Assembly: GCA_038133505.1 (NCBI GenBank)
Contig: JAYPTI010000034.1
Span: forward strand, 1 to 22,715
DNA from: JAYQUR01 sp038133505
Lineage (GTDB): Bacteria; Pseudomonadota; Alphaproteobacteria; MPNO01; UBA830
Direction: 5' to 3'
DNA: 22,715 nt
Below are positions 16,333 through 22,715 of this stretch, one piece after another. Under the pieces are notes generated by a model. The model was not told where the DNA came from. It saw nothing but the letters and a program-made list of their open reading frames with translations, and made no database searches. Within the stretch, counting starts at the first letter, position 1, and each line of letters opens with the position of its first letter. The position numbers and the translations under genes are program-made.

Positions 16333-17472
16333 TTAGATTGACCGTTGCAACAATGGCATTTTAGAGGTCGTGGGTTCGATTCCGTCCGGCTCCACCATCG
16401 AAACCCCCAGGGAAACCTGGGGGTTTCGTCGTTTTTGGCCCGCCTTCATCTCTCCGCCGACATTCGCCACTGTGCCCAAATCGTGCCCGTAGGCATTGAG
16501 CGCGCAGATGGCCCGTTCCTGAAACTCGGGCGCCAGGTGCGCGTAGCGTTGCACCATGACGAGGCTCTTGTGCCCCGTAAGCTGCATGACTTCATAGAGC
16601 GGCACGCCCTTCTGGACGAGCCGGGAAGCAAACGTGTGGCGCAGATCGTGGAACCGCGCGTCGCACAAGCCCGCCTTGGCGCGGGCGCGCTCGAACAACG
16701 TGGTCACGGTCTGCATGGCGTTGCCTCGAAACGTGAACACCGGACTGCTTTGTTGCGGCCCTAGGAACGCCAGGATGGCTCGTGCCCGGTCCGTTAGGCG
16801 GATCGCCCGGTCCTCCCCATTCTTATTTTGGACGAACACGATCCTGCCTCGTTCAAGATCGACGTTGCGCCAGTCGAGCTTGAGCAGTTCCGAGCGCCGC
16901 CCGCCTGTATCCAACGCGAACATAACGAGAAGGCGAAGATGGTTCGGCGAAGCGTCAATCAACTGGCGCTCCTCCTCCATCGTCAACCACCGGCACCGCC
17001 CTTTCGGCGGCTTCACCTTGGGTAATACCAGAACCGACGCGAGATACCCTTCGCGTCGCGCCTTGTTCATGATCGCCTGAACGACGGCAAGTTCCCAGTG
17101 CAAGGTGGCCTCCTTGATCGTCCTGCGACGCTGGTCCGCATAGGCTTGCAAAACCCGGGCGTCGATTTCCGCCAGCACCCTGCCAGCGAACCAGTTCAAC
17201 AGCCGTTGAAGCTGATAGCGGAGACCCACCGCGTATCCCGCCAGGTTCTGCCGCTTCTTCTCTTCGGCATACCGAAAGCAGGCGTCCTGAAACGGAGCAT
17301 CGGGAATTACCCCGAAATGCTGTTCCATGAACTGTTCCTGCCGCCACTTGGCCGCTAGCGCCTCGGCTAACTTTTTATCGTCAGTCTCAGTGCTTTTGCG
17401 GTCTCTTTGGCCGTTCTGGTCGTACCATTGGGCCCACCAGTGAGGCGAGCCCTTTAGTTTGAATAGTCGCAT
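16333..17472 (-). CDS. int: Tyrosine recombinase / integrase
   Basis: This 379-residue phage-type integrase has an N-terminal arm-binding region, a SAM-like core-binding domain (about 60-145) and a catalytic domain. The active site residues are visible: Arg in DTGGRRSELLKL (near 192), HDLRHTFASRL (His275, Arg278), GHKS (His301) and the nucleophile Tyr310 in QRYAHL. After about residue 349 the frame runs through a terminator hairpin and a tRNA 3'-end-like sequence, giving the tail NPQVSLGVSMVEPDGIEPTTS. This tail peptide is simply the complement of the tRNA end. The functional domain therefore ends earlier, and the stop at 16333 is supplied by the insertion-site side. The start overlaps the excisionase gene by 19 bases. 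Confidence 0.93.
   Translation of the reverse strand: MRLFKLKGSPHWWAQWYDQNGQRDRKSTETDDKKLAEALAAKWRQEQFMEQHFGVIPDAPFQDACFRYAEEKKRQNLAGYAVGLRYQLQRLLNWFAGRVLAEIDARVLQAYADQRRRTIKEATLHWELAVVQAIMNKARREGYLASVLVLPKVKPPKGRCRWLTMEEERQLIDASPNHLRLLVMFALDTGGRRSELLKLDWRNVDLERGRIVFVQNKNGEDRAIRLTDRARAILAFLGPQQSSPVFTFRGNAMQTVTTLFERARAKAGLCDARFHDLRHTFASRLVQKGVPLYEVMQLTGHKSLVMVQRYAHLAPEFQERAICALNAYGHDLGTVANVGGEMKAGQKRRNPQVSLGVSMVEPDGIEPTTSKMPLLQRSI
16351..16397 (+). other. tRNA 3'-end-like sequence, probable attachment site core
   Basis: The plus strand reads GGTTCGATTCC, then CGGCTCC, A and CCA, which is a tRNA T-loop, acceptor strand, discriminator and CCA end. The 5' half of a tRNA (acceptor GGAGCCG and D-arm) is absent upstream, and the T-stem has two mismatches (GTGGG against CCGTC), so this is not a working tRNA. 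It most likely is the tRNA-derived core carried by the integrase element. It lies inside the 3' end of the integrase frame. Confidence 0.7.
16399..16436 (+). terminator. Strong rho-independent terminator hairpin
   Basis: CGAAACCCCCAGG (16399-16411) and CCTGGGGGTTTCG (16416-16428) form a perfect 13-bp stem capped by a GAAA tetraloop, followed on the plus strand by TCG and five Ts. It starts two bases after the tRNA-like CCA, as a tRNA terminator would, and was probably captured together with the tRNA end. On the minus strand it lies within the integrase coding frame. Confidence 0.8.
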
Positions 17473-17711
17473 TGTTGCCGTCTCCTCTGGCCTTCAGAGG
17501 TTCGGGCGCCGTCGCACCGCTTATTGTCGTCGGCGAAGGCGACAATGTCCACTATATCCCAGCGCCTGCACCGGGATCCCAAGTCCACGTACGGGATACC
17601 CAGGCCCGTAAAGGTATCGAGGGACACCCCGAGCCATCCCGCCGCTTCCTCGCGGCTGAGATAGCGCCGTGTCGGCAAGCTGTGCTTGGGGTTTGATCCC
17701 GTCGTCATCAT
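17454..17711 (-). CDS. Excisionase / AlpA-like helix-turn-helix protein
   Basis: This 85-residue protein contains RRYLSREEAAGWLGVSLDTF near residues 15-34, the first helices of a MerR-like winged helix used by excisionases and AlpA regulators, then YVDLGSRCRRWDIVDIVAFA, the wing and the following helix. It would bind next to the attachment site and steer the integrase toward excision, or regulate it. It overlaps the integrase start by 19 bases, the usual coupled xis-int order. Two adjacent ATG codons (17711 and 17708) could start it. The upstream PqqD-like gene stops only 4 bases before, so readthrough from the regB operon could express the element. Confidence 0.8.
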   Translation of the reverse strand: MMTTGSNPKHSLPTRRYLSREEAAGWLGVSLDTFTGLGIPYVDLGSRCRRWDIVDIVAFADDNKRCDGARTSEGQRRRQQCDYSN

Positions 17712-17715
17712 GGGT

Positions 17716-17994
17716 TTATGGGTTGGACCAGTTCATCGCGTGGGCGTATCGGAATGCGTTTCCCGAACACGGCACGCCGCCGCAGACCAGCATATGCGCG
17801 ACCGTGCGCCGCCCGCAATTTCCGTTAACAGAATCGGAGATGCGCCGGGGCGCCTCGAGAAAGAGCCAAAGCGCGCTCGAAACCTCGTCGAGATAGTAGA
17901 CCTCGCCGTCCTCCGGGCCAACACGGAAGGTCTCCGTATCTATCTCGGTCGCATTTACGCCGGGCTGACGGAGATAGGCCGGGTCGTCGCTCAC
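17716..17994 (-). CDS. PqqD-like protein with atypical C-terminal half
   Basis: A GTG start at 17994 overlaps the HPr-kinase-like stop by 4 bases (GTGA) and gives 92 residues, normal length for PqqD-type proteins. Residues 1-54 fit the family: YLRQPGVNATEID, then VYYLDEVSSALWLFLEAPRRISD. PqqD proteins are small winged helix-turn-helix chaperones that bind leader peptides in ribosomal-peptide pathways, and relatives accompany HPr-kinase-like proteins in systems of unknown role. From residue 55 the sequence (SVNGNCGRRTVAHMLVCGG) lacks the expected acidic helix and leucine-rich end, and includes three cysteines. Since an integrative remnant begins just downstream, the 3' half may have been replaced by insertion or deletion. 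Whether it folds is doubtful. Confidence 0.7.
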   Translation of the reverse strand: MSDDPAYLRQPGVNATEIDTETFRVGPEDGEVYYLDEVSSALWLFLEAPRRISDSVNGNCGRRTVAHMLVCGGVPCSGNAFRYAHAMNWSNP

Positions 17995-18878
17995 GGAGCG
18001 CTCCGGAAGCGCGCCGACAGCAGGCTCGCGGCCTCCAGGCTGCTTGAGAAGGTCAGCCGGTAGAGTTCCGCAGCCTCGGCAAGAGACGCGAGTCCGCGGA
18101 GCAGGTCGGCGGCCGCGATGTGCGGCGCGAAGGCCGTCGGCACCAGGGTCTTCATCAGGTCCGAGCCGATCGCCAGCGCGAGCTCGCACGCCGCCTCGGG
18201 CCTCCGGTCGAGCAAAATCAGCGAGCGGACCGGCGCCGTTTCGCCGAATGTTCCGGCTTCGCCGTCCCACAGCTTCAGATAGGCGACCCCGTCGCCTTCC
18301 AGCGCCGTATAGCCGTCGACGAATTCGCGGAAAGCGTCCCCGCAATCTTCGGGCAGCGGCGTGCGCACCTTGGGCATCAGGCCGAGGCAGGTTCCGACGG
18401 GCGGCGAACCGAGCGTGAGCGCGATCTGGTCGTCGCTGAAGAACCGGTGGCCGAGAACCGCGAGATGAAGCGCAACGCTCGATTTGTCGGCGAAGGAATC
18501 GCCGATCACGACGGCAAGCCCGCTGCCGACGCGGGCCGCGCCCGCATGCAGGCAGATCGTGTCGGGCCGGCGGGCGACATGGATGCTTATCAGCGCGCCG
18601 GCGAGACCGTTGGCCGCATCGTAGGGGTTGTCGAACGCGAGATCGGCGTCTCCCGGTCCGCTGCTCCGGACGCGAAACGTCCCGTCACCTTCCTCCGATA
18701 TCCGGATGTCCGGCGCGCCGCCGGCGCCGGCCCAGCCGAACGGCCAGCCCGAAACGTAGTAGGGCAGGTAGGGCAAAACGAGGTCGGCGTTCTCGACGAG
18801 GATCGGGGCATCGTCCGGGCCGAAGCGCCATAGCCCGTCCGCTGCCGCAGCCTCCACGGGACCGGCGGGATCAGGCAT
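17991..18878 (-). CDS. HPr-kinase-like (HprK-related) protein with degenerate P-loop
   Basis: This 295-residue protein starts at ATG 18878, inside the end of regA (8-base overlap). It has the features of HprK-related kinases: an N-terminal region with LPYLPYYVSGWPFGW, the strand HAGAARVGSGLAVVIGD near 111-127, a P-loop at residues 126-134 and the acidic FFSDDQIAL near 147-154, which would coordinate magnesium. The P-loop reads GDSFADKSS where GxxxxGKS is expected, so the glycine before lysine is aspartate (GAC for GGC would be one base). ATP binding may be weakened or the fold may be used for binding only. The later VRSLILLDRRPEA strand also fits the family. It lies between a redox response regulator and a PqqD-like gene, in an overlapping operon. 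The substrate is unknown. Confidence 0.75.
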   Translation of the reverse strand: MPDPAGPVEAAAADGLWRFGPDDAPILVENADLVLPYLPYYVSGWPFGWAGAGGAPDIRISEEGDGTFRVRSSGPGDADLAFDNPYDAANGLAGALISIHVARRPDTICLHAGAARVGSGLAVVIGDSFADKSSVALHLAVLGHRFFSDDQIALTLGSPPVGTCLGLMPKVRTPLPEDCGDAFREFVDGYTALEGDGVAYLKLWDGEAGTFGETAPVRSLILLDRRPEAACELALAIGSDLMKTLVPTAFAPHIAAADLLRGLASLAEAAELYRLTFSSSLEAASLLSARFRSAP

Positions 18879-19443
18879 CGCCGGCCGGTGTTTCCCTTGG
18901 CGCGCGCTTCGACAGGATCCGCTGCAGCGTGCGTCGGTGCATGTTGAGACGGCGGGCGGTTTCCGAGACGTTGCGGTCGCACTGTTCGTAGACCCGCTGG
19001 ATATGCTCCCACCGCACCCTGTCGGCGGACATCGGGTTCTCCGGCGGCGGCGGCAGCGTCCCGCCCCTCGCCAAGAGGGCCGCCACGATCGCATCGGCGT
19101 CTGCAGGCTTTGCGAGATAGTCCAACGCGCCCGCCTTCACGGCCGCGACCGCCGTGGCGATGTTGCCGTAGCCGGTCAACATGACTATCCGCGAATCCGG
19201 CCGTTTCTCGCGGATAGCGGAGACGACATCGAGACCGTTGCCGTCGCCGAGCCGGAGATCGAGCACCGCAAACGCCGGCGGTTTCGCGCGCGCGAGCTTT
19301 TTCCCGTCGGCCACCGAATCGGCCGTGCTGACGTCGAAACCGCGCGTTTCCATCGCCCGTGCCAGCCGGTTGAGGAACGGCGTGTCGTCGTCGACGATCA
19401 GCAGCGTCCTGTCTTCGAAGTTTTCGATCGATCCGTCGTTCAT
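18871..19443 (-). CDS. regA: Redox response regulator, RegA/PrrA/ActR type
   Basis: This 190-residue protein has a receiver domain with TLLIVDDDTPFLNRL, the phospho-acceptor Asp62 in VLDLRLGDGNG, and the switch lysine at 112 in YLAKP. A proline-rich linker (PPPPENP near 131-137) leads to a Fis-like helix-turn-helix, NVSETARRLNMHRRTLQRIL, at residues 158-177. The short two-domain form with this recognition helix and the trailing SKRAPR is characteristic of RegA, ActR and PrrA. These control photosynthesis, respiration, nitrogen and carbon fixation genes in alphaproteobacteria in response to redox state. The ATG at 19443 overlaps the RegB stop (ATGA), so kinase and regulator are translationally coupled. 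An in-frame upstream ATG at 19488 lies within regB and was rejected. Confidence 0.93.
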   Translation of the reverse strand: MNDGSIENFEDRTLLIVDDDTPFLNRLARAMETRGFDVSTADSVADGKKLARAKPPAFAVLDLRLGDGNGLDVVSAIREKRPDSRIVMLTGYGNIATAVAAVKAGALDYLAKPADADAIVAALLARGGTLPPPPENPMSADRVRWEHIQRVYEQCDRNVSETARRLNMHRRTLQRILSKRAPRETPAGDA

Positions 19444-20804
19444 ACGTTCCGTCCCTCGTCGATGACGTCGGCGCTGTCGCTGCGCCACACCACCTTTACC
19501 CGCGCGCCGCCGCGCGGGTCGTTCTCGAAGCCGAGCGCTGCGCCGGAGCGCTGCAGCAGCGTTCGCGCGATGAAGATGCCGAGCCCCATATGGCCGCGGC
19601 TGTCGGTCCGCATGGAAATATACGGTTCTCCGAGACGTTCGAGTAGCCCCGCCGGGAATCCTGGCCCGTCATCCGCGATTTCGACCGTGATGAACGTTCC
19701 GTCCCAGCGGACGCGGACATCGACCCGGCTCGCCGCGAACTGGACGGCGTTCTGGATCAGGTTGCCGATGCCGTGGACGATCTCGGGCCGCCGGACGAAT
19801 ACCGGCTCGGGGACCGGCGCCGAGGCGTCGTCCGCGTGGGCGGGCGCCGCGTCGAGATACAGCTCGACGCGCTCGTCGAGATGGCGGTCGGCGGACGCCT
19901 GGACCAGCGCGCTGATCGGAAGCCTTGCGAAGGGCGAACCCTCGTCGTCCTCGCCTGACCGGTCGGACAGTTCCGCGAGGATATCGCGGCACCGCGCGGT
20001 CTCGCTGATGAGAAGGTCGATATCCTCTCGGATCGGGCTGTCGGCGGGCAGGTCGCGGGCGATTTCGCGCGAGACGACGGCAATGGTGCCCAACGGACTG
20101 CCGAGTTCGTGCGCCGCCGCCGCGGCGAGCCCGCCGAGGGCGGCAAGCTGCTGTTCGCGCGCCAGCGCCAGCTGGCTCGCGGCGAGCGCATTCGACATGC
20201 GCCGCGCCTCCTCGGCCACCCGCCAGGTATAGATGGCGAAGAAGAGGATGCTGATCGCGAGCGCCGCCCAGATGCCGAGTACGTATATTCGCGGGACGCT
20301 GAAGCCGCCTTCTCCCCACGGCAGCGGGTAGTGCTCCACCGCGAGACCGGAAATGCAGAGGATCGACAGGACGCACAGCGCGACGGTGCTGCGGACCGAC
20401 AGGATCGTCGCTGACACGGCGACCGGCGCGAGCAGCAGGATCGCGAACGGGTTTTCGAGCCCGCCCGTCAGATAGAGGAGCGCCGCGAGCTGCAGGATAT
20501 CGAAGCCGAGGAATCCCGCCGCCGCGAAGCCGCCGAGCCGGACTGCCGTGGGGCGAACGGCGGTGGCGATGACGTTCAGCAGGAACGATGCGCCGACGAC
20601 CGCAAGGGCGGGCGCGAGCGGCAGCGCGTAGCCGAATCCGAAGTGGACGACCATGAGCCCCCCCGCCTGACCGGCGATCGCGACCCAGCGGATGAGCGTC
20701 AGGGTGCGCAGGCGGACCGAATCGACGGCGGCGGGAAGCGCATCCGCCGGGACGGCCGGCCAGGCCGGCCCGACGCCGGGCGGCGCGCCGGAAAATGAAG
20801 ACAT
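19440..20804 (-). CDS. regB: Redox-sensing histidine kinase, RegB/PrrB type
   Basis: This 454-residue membrane kinase has about six transmembrane segments between residues 35 and 195. GGLENPF at residues 114-120 matches the GGXXNPF ubiquinone-binding heptapeptide of RegB. The H-box AAAAAHELGSPLGTI holds the phospho-acceptor His232. Cys272 in SETARCRDILAEL corresponds to the redox-active cysteine of RegB, which forms a disulfide and inactivates the kinase under oxidising conditions. The ATPase domain carries NLIQNAVQFA (N-box), DDGPGFP and LGIFIA (G-boxes). It is the first gene of the four-gene overlapping operon regB, regA, HprK-like, pqqD-like. The usual senC/sco partner is not present here. 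The start at 20804 leaves a 103-base gap to the divergent ABC transporter. Confidence 0.94.
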   Translation of the reverse strand: MSSFSGAPPGVGPAWPAVPADALPAAVDSVRLRTLTLIRWVAIAGQAGGLMVVHFGFGYALPLAPALAVVGASFLLNVIATAVRPTAVRLGGFAAAGFLGFDILQLAALLYLTGGLENPFAILLLAPVAVSATILSVRSTVALCVLSILCISGLAVEHYPLPWGEGGFSVPRIYVLGIWAALAISILFFAIYTWRVAEEARRMSNALAASQLALAREQQLAALGGLAAAAAHELGSPLGTIAVVSREIARDLPADSPIREDIDLLISETARCRDILAELSDRSGEDDEGSPFARLPISALVQASADRHLDERVELYLDAAPAHADDASAPVPEPVFVRRPEIVHGIGNLIQNAVQFAASRVDVRVRWDGTFITVEIADDGPGFPAGLLERLGEPYISMRTDSRGHMGLGIFIARTLLQRSGAALGFENDPRGGARVKVVWRSDSADVIDEGRNV

Positions 20805-20907
20805 GGGGTGCCCCTGCTCGTTGTCCGTTCAGCGGCGACTATACAATCGGCGGCGGAATCTCACTATTCCGCTGGCCCTTTCCGCACGCCCGCTCCATAT
20901 TCCGCCC
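20805..20907. promoter_or_regulatory. Divergent intergenic region between regB and the ABC transporter
   Basis: This 103-base gap must hold the promoters for both directions. TATACAAT at 20840-20847 is the only clear -10-like element on the plus strand, and its complement gives TATAGT-type sequence on the minus strand. No -35 at the right distance is convincing in either direction. I see no inverted repeat strong enough to call an operator. Confidence 0.3.
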
Positions 20908-21666
20908 ATGACCCCGCCGCCCTCCGACGCCGCGATCCGCGTCGACCGTCTCGCCAAGCATTTCGACGACATCGTGGCCGTCGATTCCATCAGTTTCGAC
21001 GTCGCGCGCGGCGCCGTCGTGGCGCTGCTCGGCGGCAACGGCGCCGGCAAGACGACGACCATCTCGATGCTGCTCGGTCTGCTGGTGCCGACGTCGGGCG
21101 AGCTCGAAGTCCTCGGCGTCGACATGCTGCGCCACCGCTACGCCGTGCTGCCCCAGATAAACTTCTCGTCGCCCTATGTGGACCTGCCGAAACGCCTGAC
21201 ATCGCGCGAGAACCTGCGCGTCTACGCGACGCTCTACGGGTTGAAGAACGCGCGCGCGCGCATCGCCGAGATAGCCTCCGACCTGGCGATCGAGAAATTC
21301 CTCGACCGGCCCTACGGCGAGCTGTCGTCGGGCCAGAAGACCCGCGTGTCGCTCGCCAAGTCGCTGCTCAACGAGCCGACGCTGCTGCTGCTGGACGAAC
21401 CGACCGCATCGCTCGATCCGGACACGGCGGACTGGATCCGCACCTATCTCAAGGCCTATCAGCAGGAGCGCAACGCGACGATCCTGCTGGCGTCGCACAA
21501 CATGACGGAAGTCGAGCGGCTGTGCGACGACGTGCTGATGATGAAGGAAGGCCGGATCGTCGACCATGACAGCCCGCGCGGCCTGATCGCCCGCTACGGG
21601 CGGCAGAACCTCGAAGAGGTTTTCCTCGACATCGCCCGCGGCCAGCCCGCGGCGGCGGCGCAATAG
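20908..21666 (+). CDS. ABC-2 type transporter ATP-binding protein
   Basis: The 252-residue ATPase starts MTPPPSDAAIRVDRLAK. Walker A is LLGGNGAGKTTT near residues 44-55. The signature motif is LSSGQKTRVSLAKSLL near 143. Walker B is LLLLDEPTASLD near 166 and the switch histidine is in ILLASHN. The C-terminal LEEVFLDIARG motif is typical of the DrrA/NodI-like exporter subfamily. The ATG at 20908 was chosen because upstream in-frame codons lie in the regB promoter region and encode no ABC sequence. It stops 2 bases before the permease gene and would energise export of an unknown substrate, possibly lipid- or polysaccharide-like as for NodIJ relatives. Confidence 0.93.
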   Translation: MTPPPSDAAIRVDRLAKHFDDIVAVDSISFDVARGAVVALLGGNGAGKTTTISMLLGLLVPTSGELEVLGVDMLRHRYAVLPQINFSSPYVDLPKRLTSRENLRVYATLYGLKNARARIAEIASDLAIEKFLDRPYGELSSGQKTRVSLAKSLLNEPTLLLLDEPTASLDPDTADWIRTYLKAYQQERNATILLASHNMTEVERLCDDVLMMKEGRIVDHDSPRGLIARYGRQNLEEVFLDIARGQPAAAAQ

Positions 21667-21668
21667 AA

Positions 21669-22502
21669 ATGGCGCCGCTGACACCTGCCGGCCGGGCCGC
21701 CGGCTTCTACTTCTCTCCGCGCCGGGTGGGCGCGATGGTCCTTCGCTACTTCTATCTGATCCGCGGATCGCTGCCGCGCATCGTCGAGCTGGCGTACTGG
21801 CCGACGATGCAGATGATGATCTGGGGATTCCTGTCGCAGTTCCTCTATCAGCATTCGGAATGGTTCGTCCGCGCCGGCGGGGTTCTGATCGCCGCGGTTC
21901 TGCTGTGGGACATCATGTTCCGATCCAACATCGGGGTGTCGATCTCGTTTCTCGAGGAGATGTGGTCGCGCAACCTCGGCCAGCTGTTCGCGTCGCCGCT
22001 GCGGCCCTACGAATGGGCGATCTCGCTGCTGACGATCTCGGCGCTGCGGACGCTGATCGGCGTGCTGCCGGCAGCGCTGCTGGCGATTCCGCTCTATCAC
22101 TATTCGATCTTCGACATGGGGCTGCCGCTGATCGCGTTCTTCGCGAATCTGCTGATCTTCGGTGCGTCGGTGGGCCTTGCCGTGTCGGGACTGGTACTGC
22201 TGTTCGGGCTCGGCGCGGAAAGCCTCGCCTGGGCGGCGATCTTCGCCATCGCGCCGATCAGCGGCATCTATTATCCCATCGAGGTGCTGCCCGGCTGGCT
22301 TCAGCCGGTCGCGTTCGCGCTGCCGTCGGCGCACGTCTTCGAGGGCATGCGGGCGGCCGCCATCGACGGTGTCTTCCTACCCGACAGGTTCTTCTGGTCG
22401 GTGGGTCTGAACGCCGTCTATCTGATGCTGGGGATGGGCGCGTTCCTGCTGGCGTTCCGCACCGCGCGGCGGCGGGGCAAGCTGCTGCTGATGGGCGAGT
22501 AG
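21669..22502 (+). CDS. ABC-2 type transporter permease
   Basis: This 277-residue integral membrane protein has a short cytoplasmic N-terminus and about six hydrophobic spans, including TMQMMIWGFLSQFLY, VLIAAVLLWDIMF, LIGVLPAALLAIPL, GASVGLAVSGLVLLFGL and LNAVYLMLGMGAFLLAF. SPLRPYEW and YYPIEVLPGWLQPVAFALPS are conserved ABC-2 family patterns, the latter before the last spans. It is the partner of the preceding ATPase, separated by 2 bases, and together they form a homodimer-of-each exporter in the inner membrane. Substrate unknown. The gene is intact and converges with the cobD/cbiB end 25 bases downstream. Confidence 0.92.
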   Translation: MAPLTPAGRAAGFYFSPRRVGAMVLRYFYLIRGSLPRIVELAYWPTMQMMIWGFLSQFLYQHSEWFVRAGGVLIAAVLLWDIMFRSNIGVSISFLEEMWSRNLGQLFASPLRPYEWAISLLTISALRTLIGVLPAALLAIPLYHYSIFDMGLPLIAFFANLLIFGASVGLAVSGLVLLFGLGAESLAWAAIFAIAPISGIYYPIEVLPGWLQPVAFALPSAHVFEGMRAAAIDGVFLPDRFFWSVGLNAVYLMLGMGAFLLAFRTARRRGKLLLMGE

Positions 22503-22527
22503 AACCCCCCGCCCCGGCGACGCGGTC

Positions 22528-22715
22528 TCAGACGCGGTGGACCAGCAACGCCAGCAACGCCACCGGAATCAATGCGATGAACACCGTGATCACGTAGAGC
22601 CATGTCGCGCGGGCGATATCCGTCGGCGTCGCGCGCGCGCGCCCGTCGCCGATCCACCCCGCCGCCGACAGCTCGCCGCCGAACCGGCGCGGCCCCGCAA
22701 GGCTGAGGCCGAGAG
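22528..22715 (-). CDS. cobD: Adenosylcobinamide-phosphate synthase, C-terminal end (partial)
   Basis: The minus-strand frame enters from the right edge and ends with TGA at 22528-22530, giving 62 codons. It reads LSLAGPRRFGGEL, then WIGDGRARATPTDIARATWLY, then a final hydrophobic span VITVFIALIPVALLALLV. The GPRR.GGE and GDGRA.ATP.DI blocks are the conserved end of CobD/CbiB, the membrane enzyme that attaches aminopropanol phosphate to adenosylcobyric acid in cobalamin synthesis. No other cobalamin gene is within the window. The remaining 250 or so residues lie beyond the right edge. Confidence 0.85.
   Translation of the reverse strand, partial: LGLSLAGPRRFGGELSAAGWIGDGRARATPTDIARATWLYVITVFIALIPVALLALLVHRV

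Larger units (their letters stand above)
16351..17711. mobile_element. Minimal integrative element remnant (integrase plus excisionase)
   Basis: The unit contains a tRNA-like attachment core, a terminator, a tyrosine recombinase and an excisionase-like gene, with no replication, transfer or cargo genes. The left edge is set by the tRNA-like sequence. The right edge is uncertain: it may be near 17712, or near 17832 where the adjacent PqqD-like protein loses similarity to its family. I see no convincing second copy of the core on the right side, so it is either a decayed island end or an insertion at a secondary site. Confidence 0.6.

Noticed and set aside
16322..16397. A complete tRNA gene
   Set aside because: Only the T-loop, acceptor strand and CCA end are present. 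There is no 5' acceptor strand or D-arm, and the T-stem has two mismatches.
22503..22527. Terminator between the ABC permease and cobD
   Set aside because: The 25-base convergent gap is GC-rich and has a direct repeat (GACGCGG) but no stem-loop with a T-run.
1..22715. CRISPR array, rRNA genes, insertion sequences with transposases, or toxin-antitoxin pairs
   Set aside because: No regularly spaced repeats, rRNA-like stretches, transposase motifs or paired small toxin/antitoxin frames were found on either strand.

Overview
The window is GC-rich, tightly packed bacterial DNA, most likely from an alphaproteobacterium. The pointers are a RegB/RegA redox two-component pair with its diagnostic residues, a glutathione-transferase-like protein with the C-terminal signature I associate with the alphaproteobacterial division protein FzlA, a malonyl-CoA decarboxylase divergent from a GntR regulator, and the end of a cobalamin CobD/CbiB gene. 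The genus cannot be fixed from this sequence.

Region 1 (1-13189) is an exopolysaccharide/O-antigen-type locus. A minus-strand group holds a GT4 glycosyltransferase, a broken GT2 glycosyltransferase and a glutamine-dependent asparagine-synthase-like amidotransferase that runs off the left edge. Divergent from it, a plus-strand group holds a second amidotransferase, a GT9 heptosyltransferase-like protein, two tandem paralogous GT4 genes separated by a run of ten Ns, a broken second GT9 gene and the tail of a probable O-antigen ligase. A second minus-strand group holds a wza/wzc-type export/tyrosine-kinase chimera, an FkbM methyltransferase, a broken small membrane protein and UDP-xylose synthase. 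Together they would make nucleotide-sugar precursor (UDP-xylose), assemble and decorate a glycan, and export it. Many of these genes carry stops, frameshifts or internal deletions.

Region 2 (13287-16257) is intact metabolism and cell-cycle DNA: malonyl-CoA decarboxylase, a divergent GntR/FadR-type regulator across an AT-rich promoter with a palindrome, and the FzlA-like gene.

Region 3 (16333-17711, possibly to about 17830) is a minimal integrative remnant: a tyrosine recombinase and an excisionase-like DNA-binding protein, with a tRNA 3'-end-like sequence and a strong terminator hairpin lying inside the 3' end of the recombinase frame.

Region 4 (17716-20804) is a four-gene, minus-strand overlapping operon: RegB-type sensor kinase, RegA-type regulator, an HPr-kinase-like protein with a degenerate P-loop, and a PqqD-like protein whose C-terminal half looks replaced where it meets the integrative remnant. 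This is the best candidate for an unusual system. Region 5 (20908-22715) is a divergent ABC-2 exporter (ATPase plus permease) followed by the convergent 3' end of cobD/cbiB.

Nine or more lesions lie in the 13 kb polysaccharide locus, against at most one (the pqqD tail) in the remaining 9.5 kb. Either the locus is decaying in the organism, or it is a strain-variable region that assembled badly. The sequence alone cannot separate the two.
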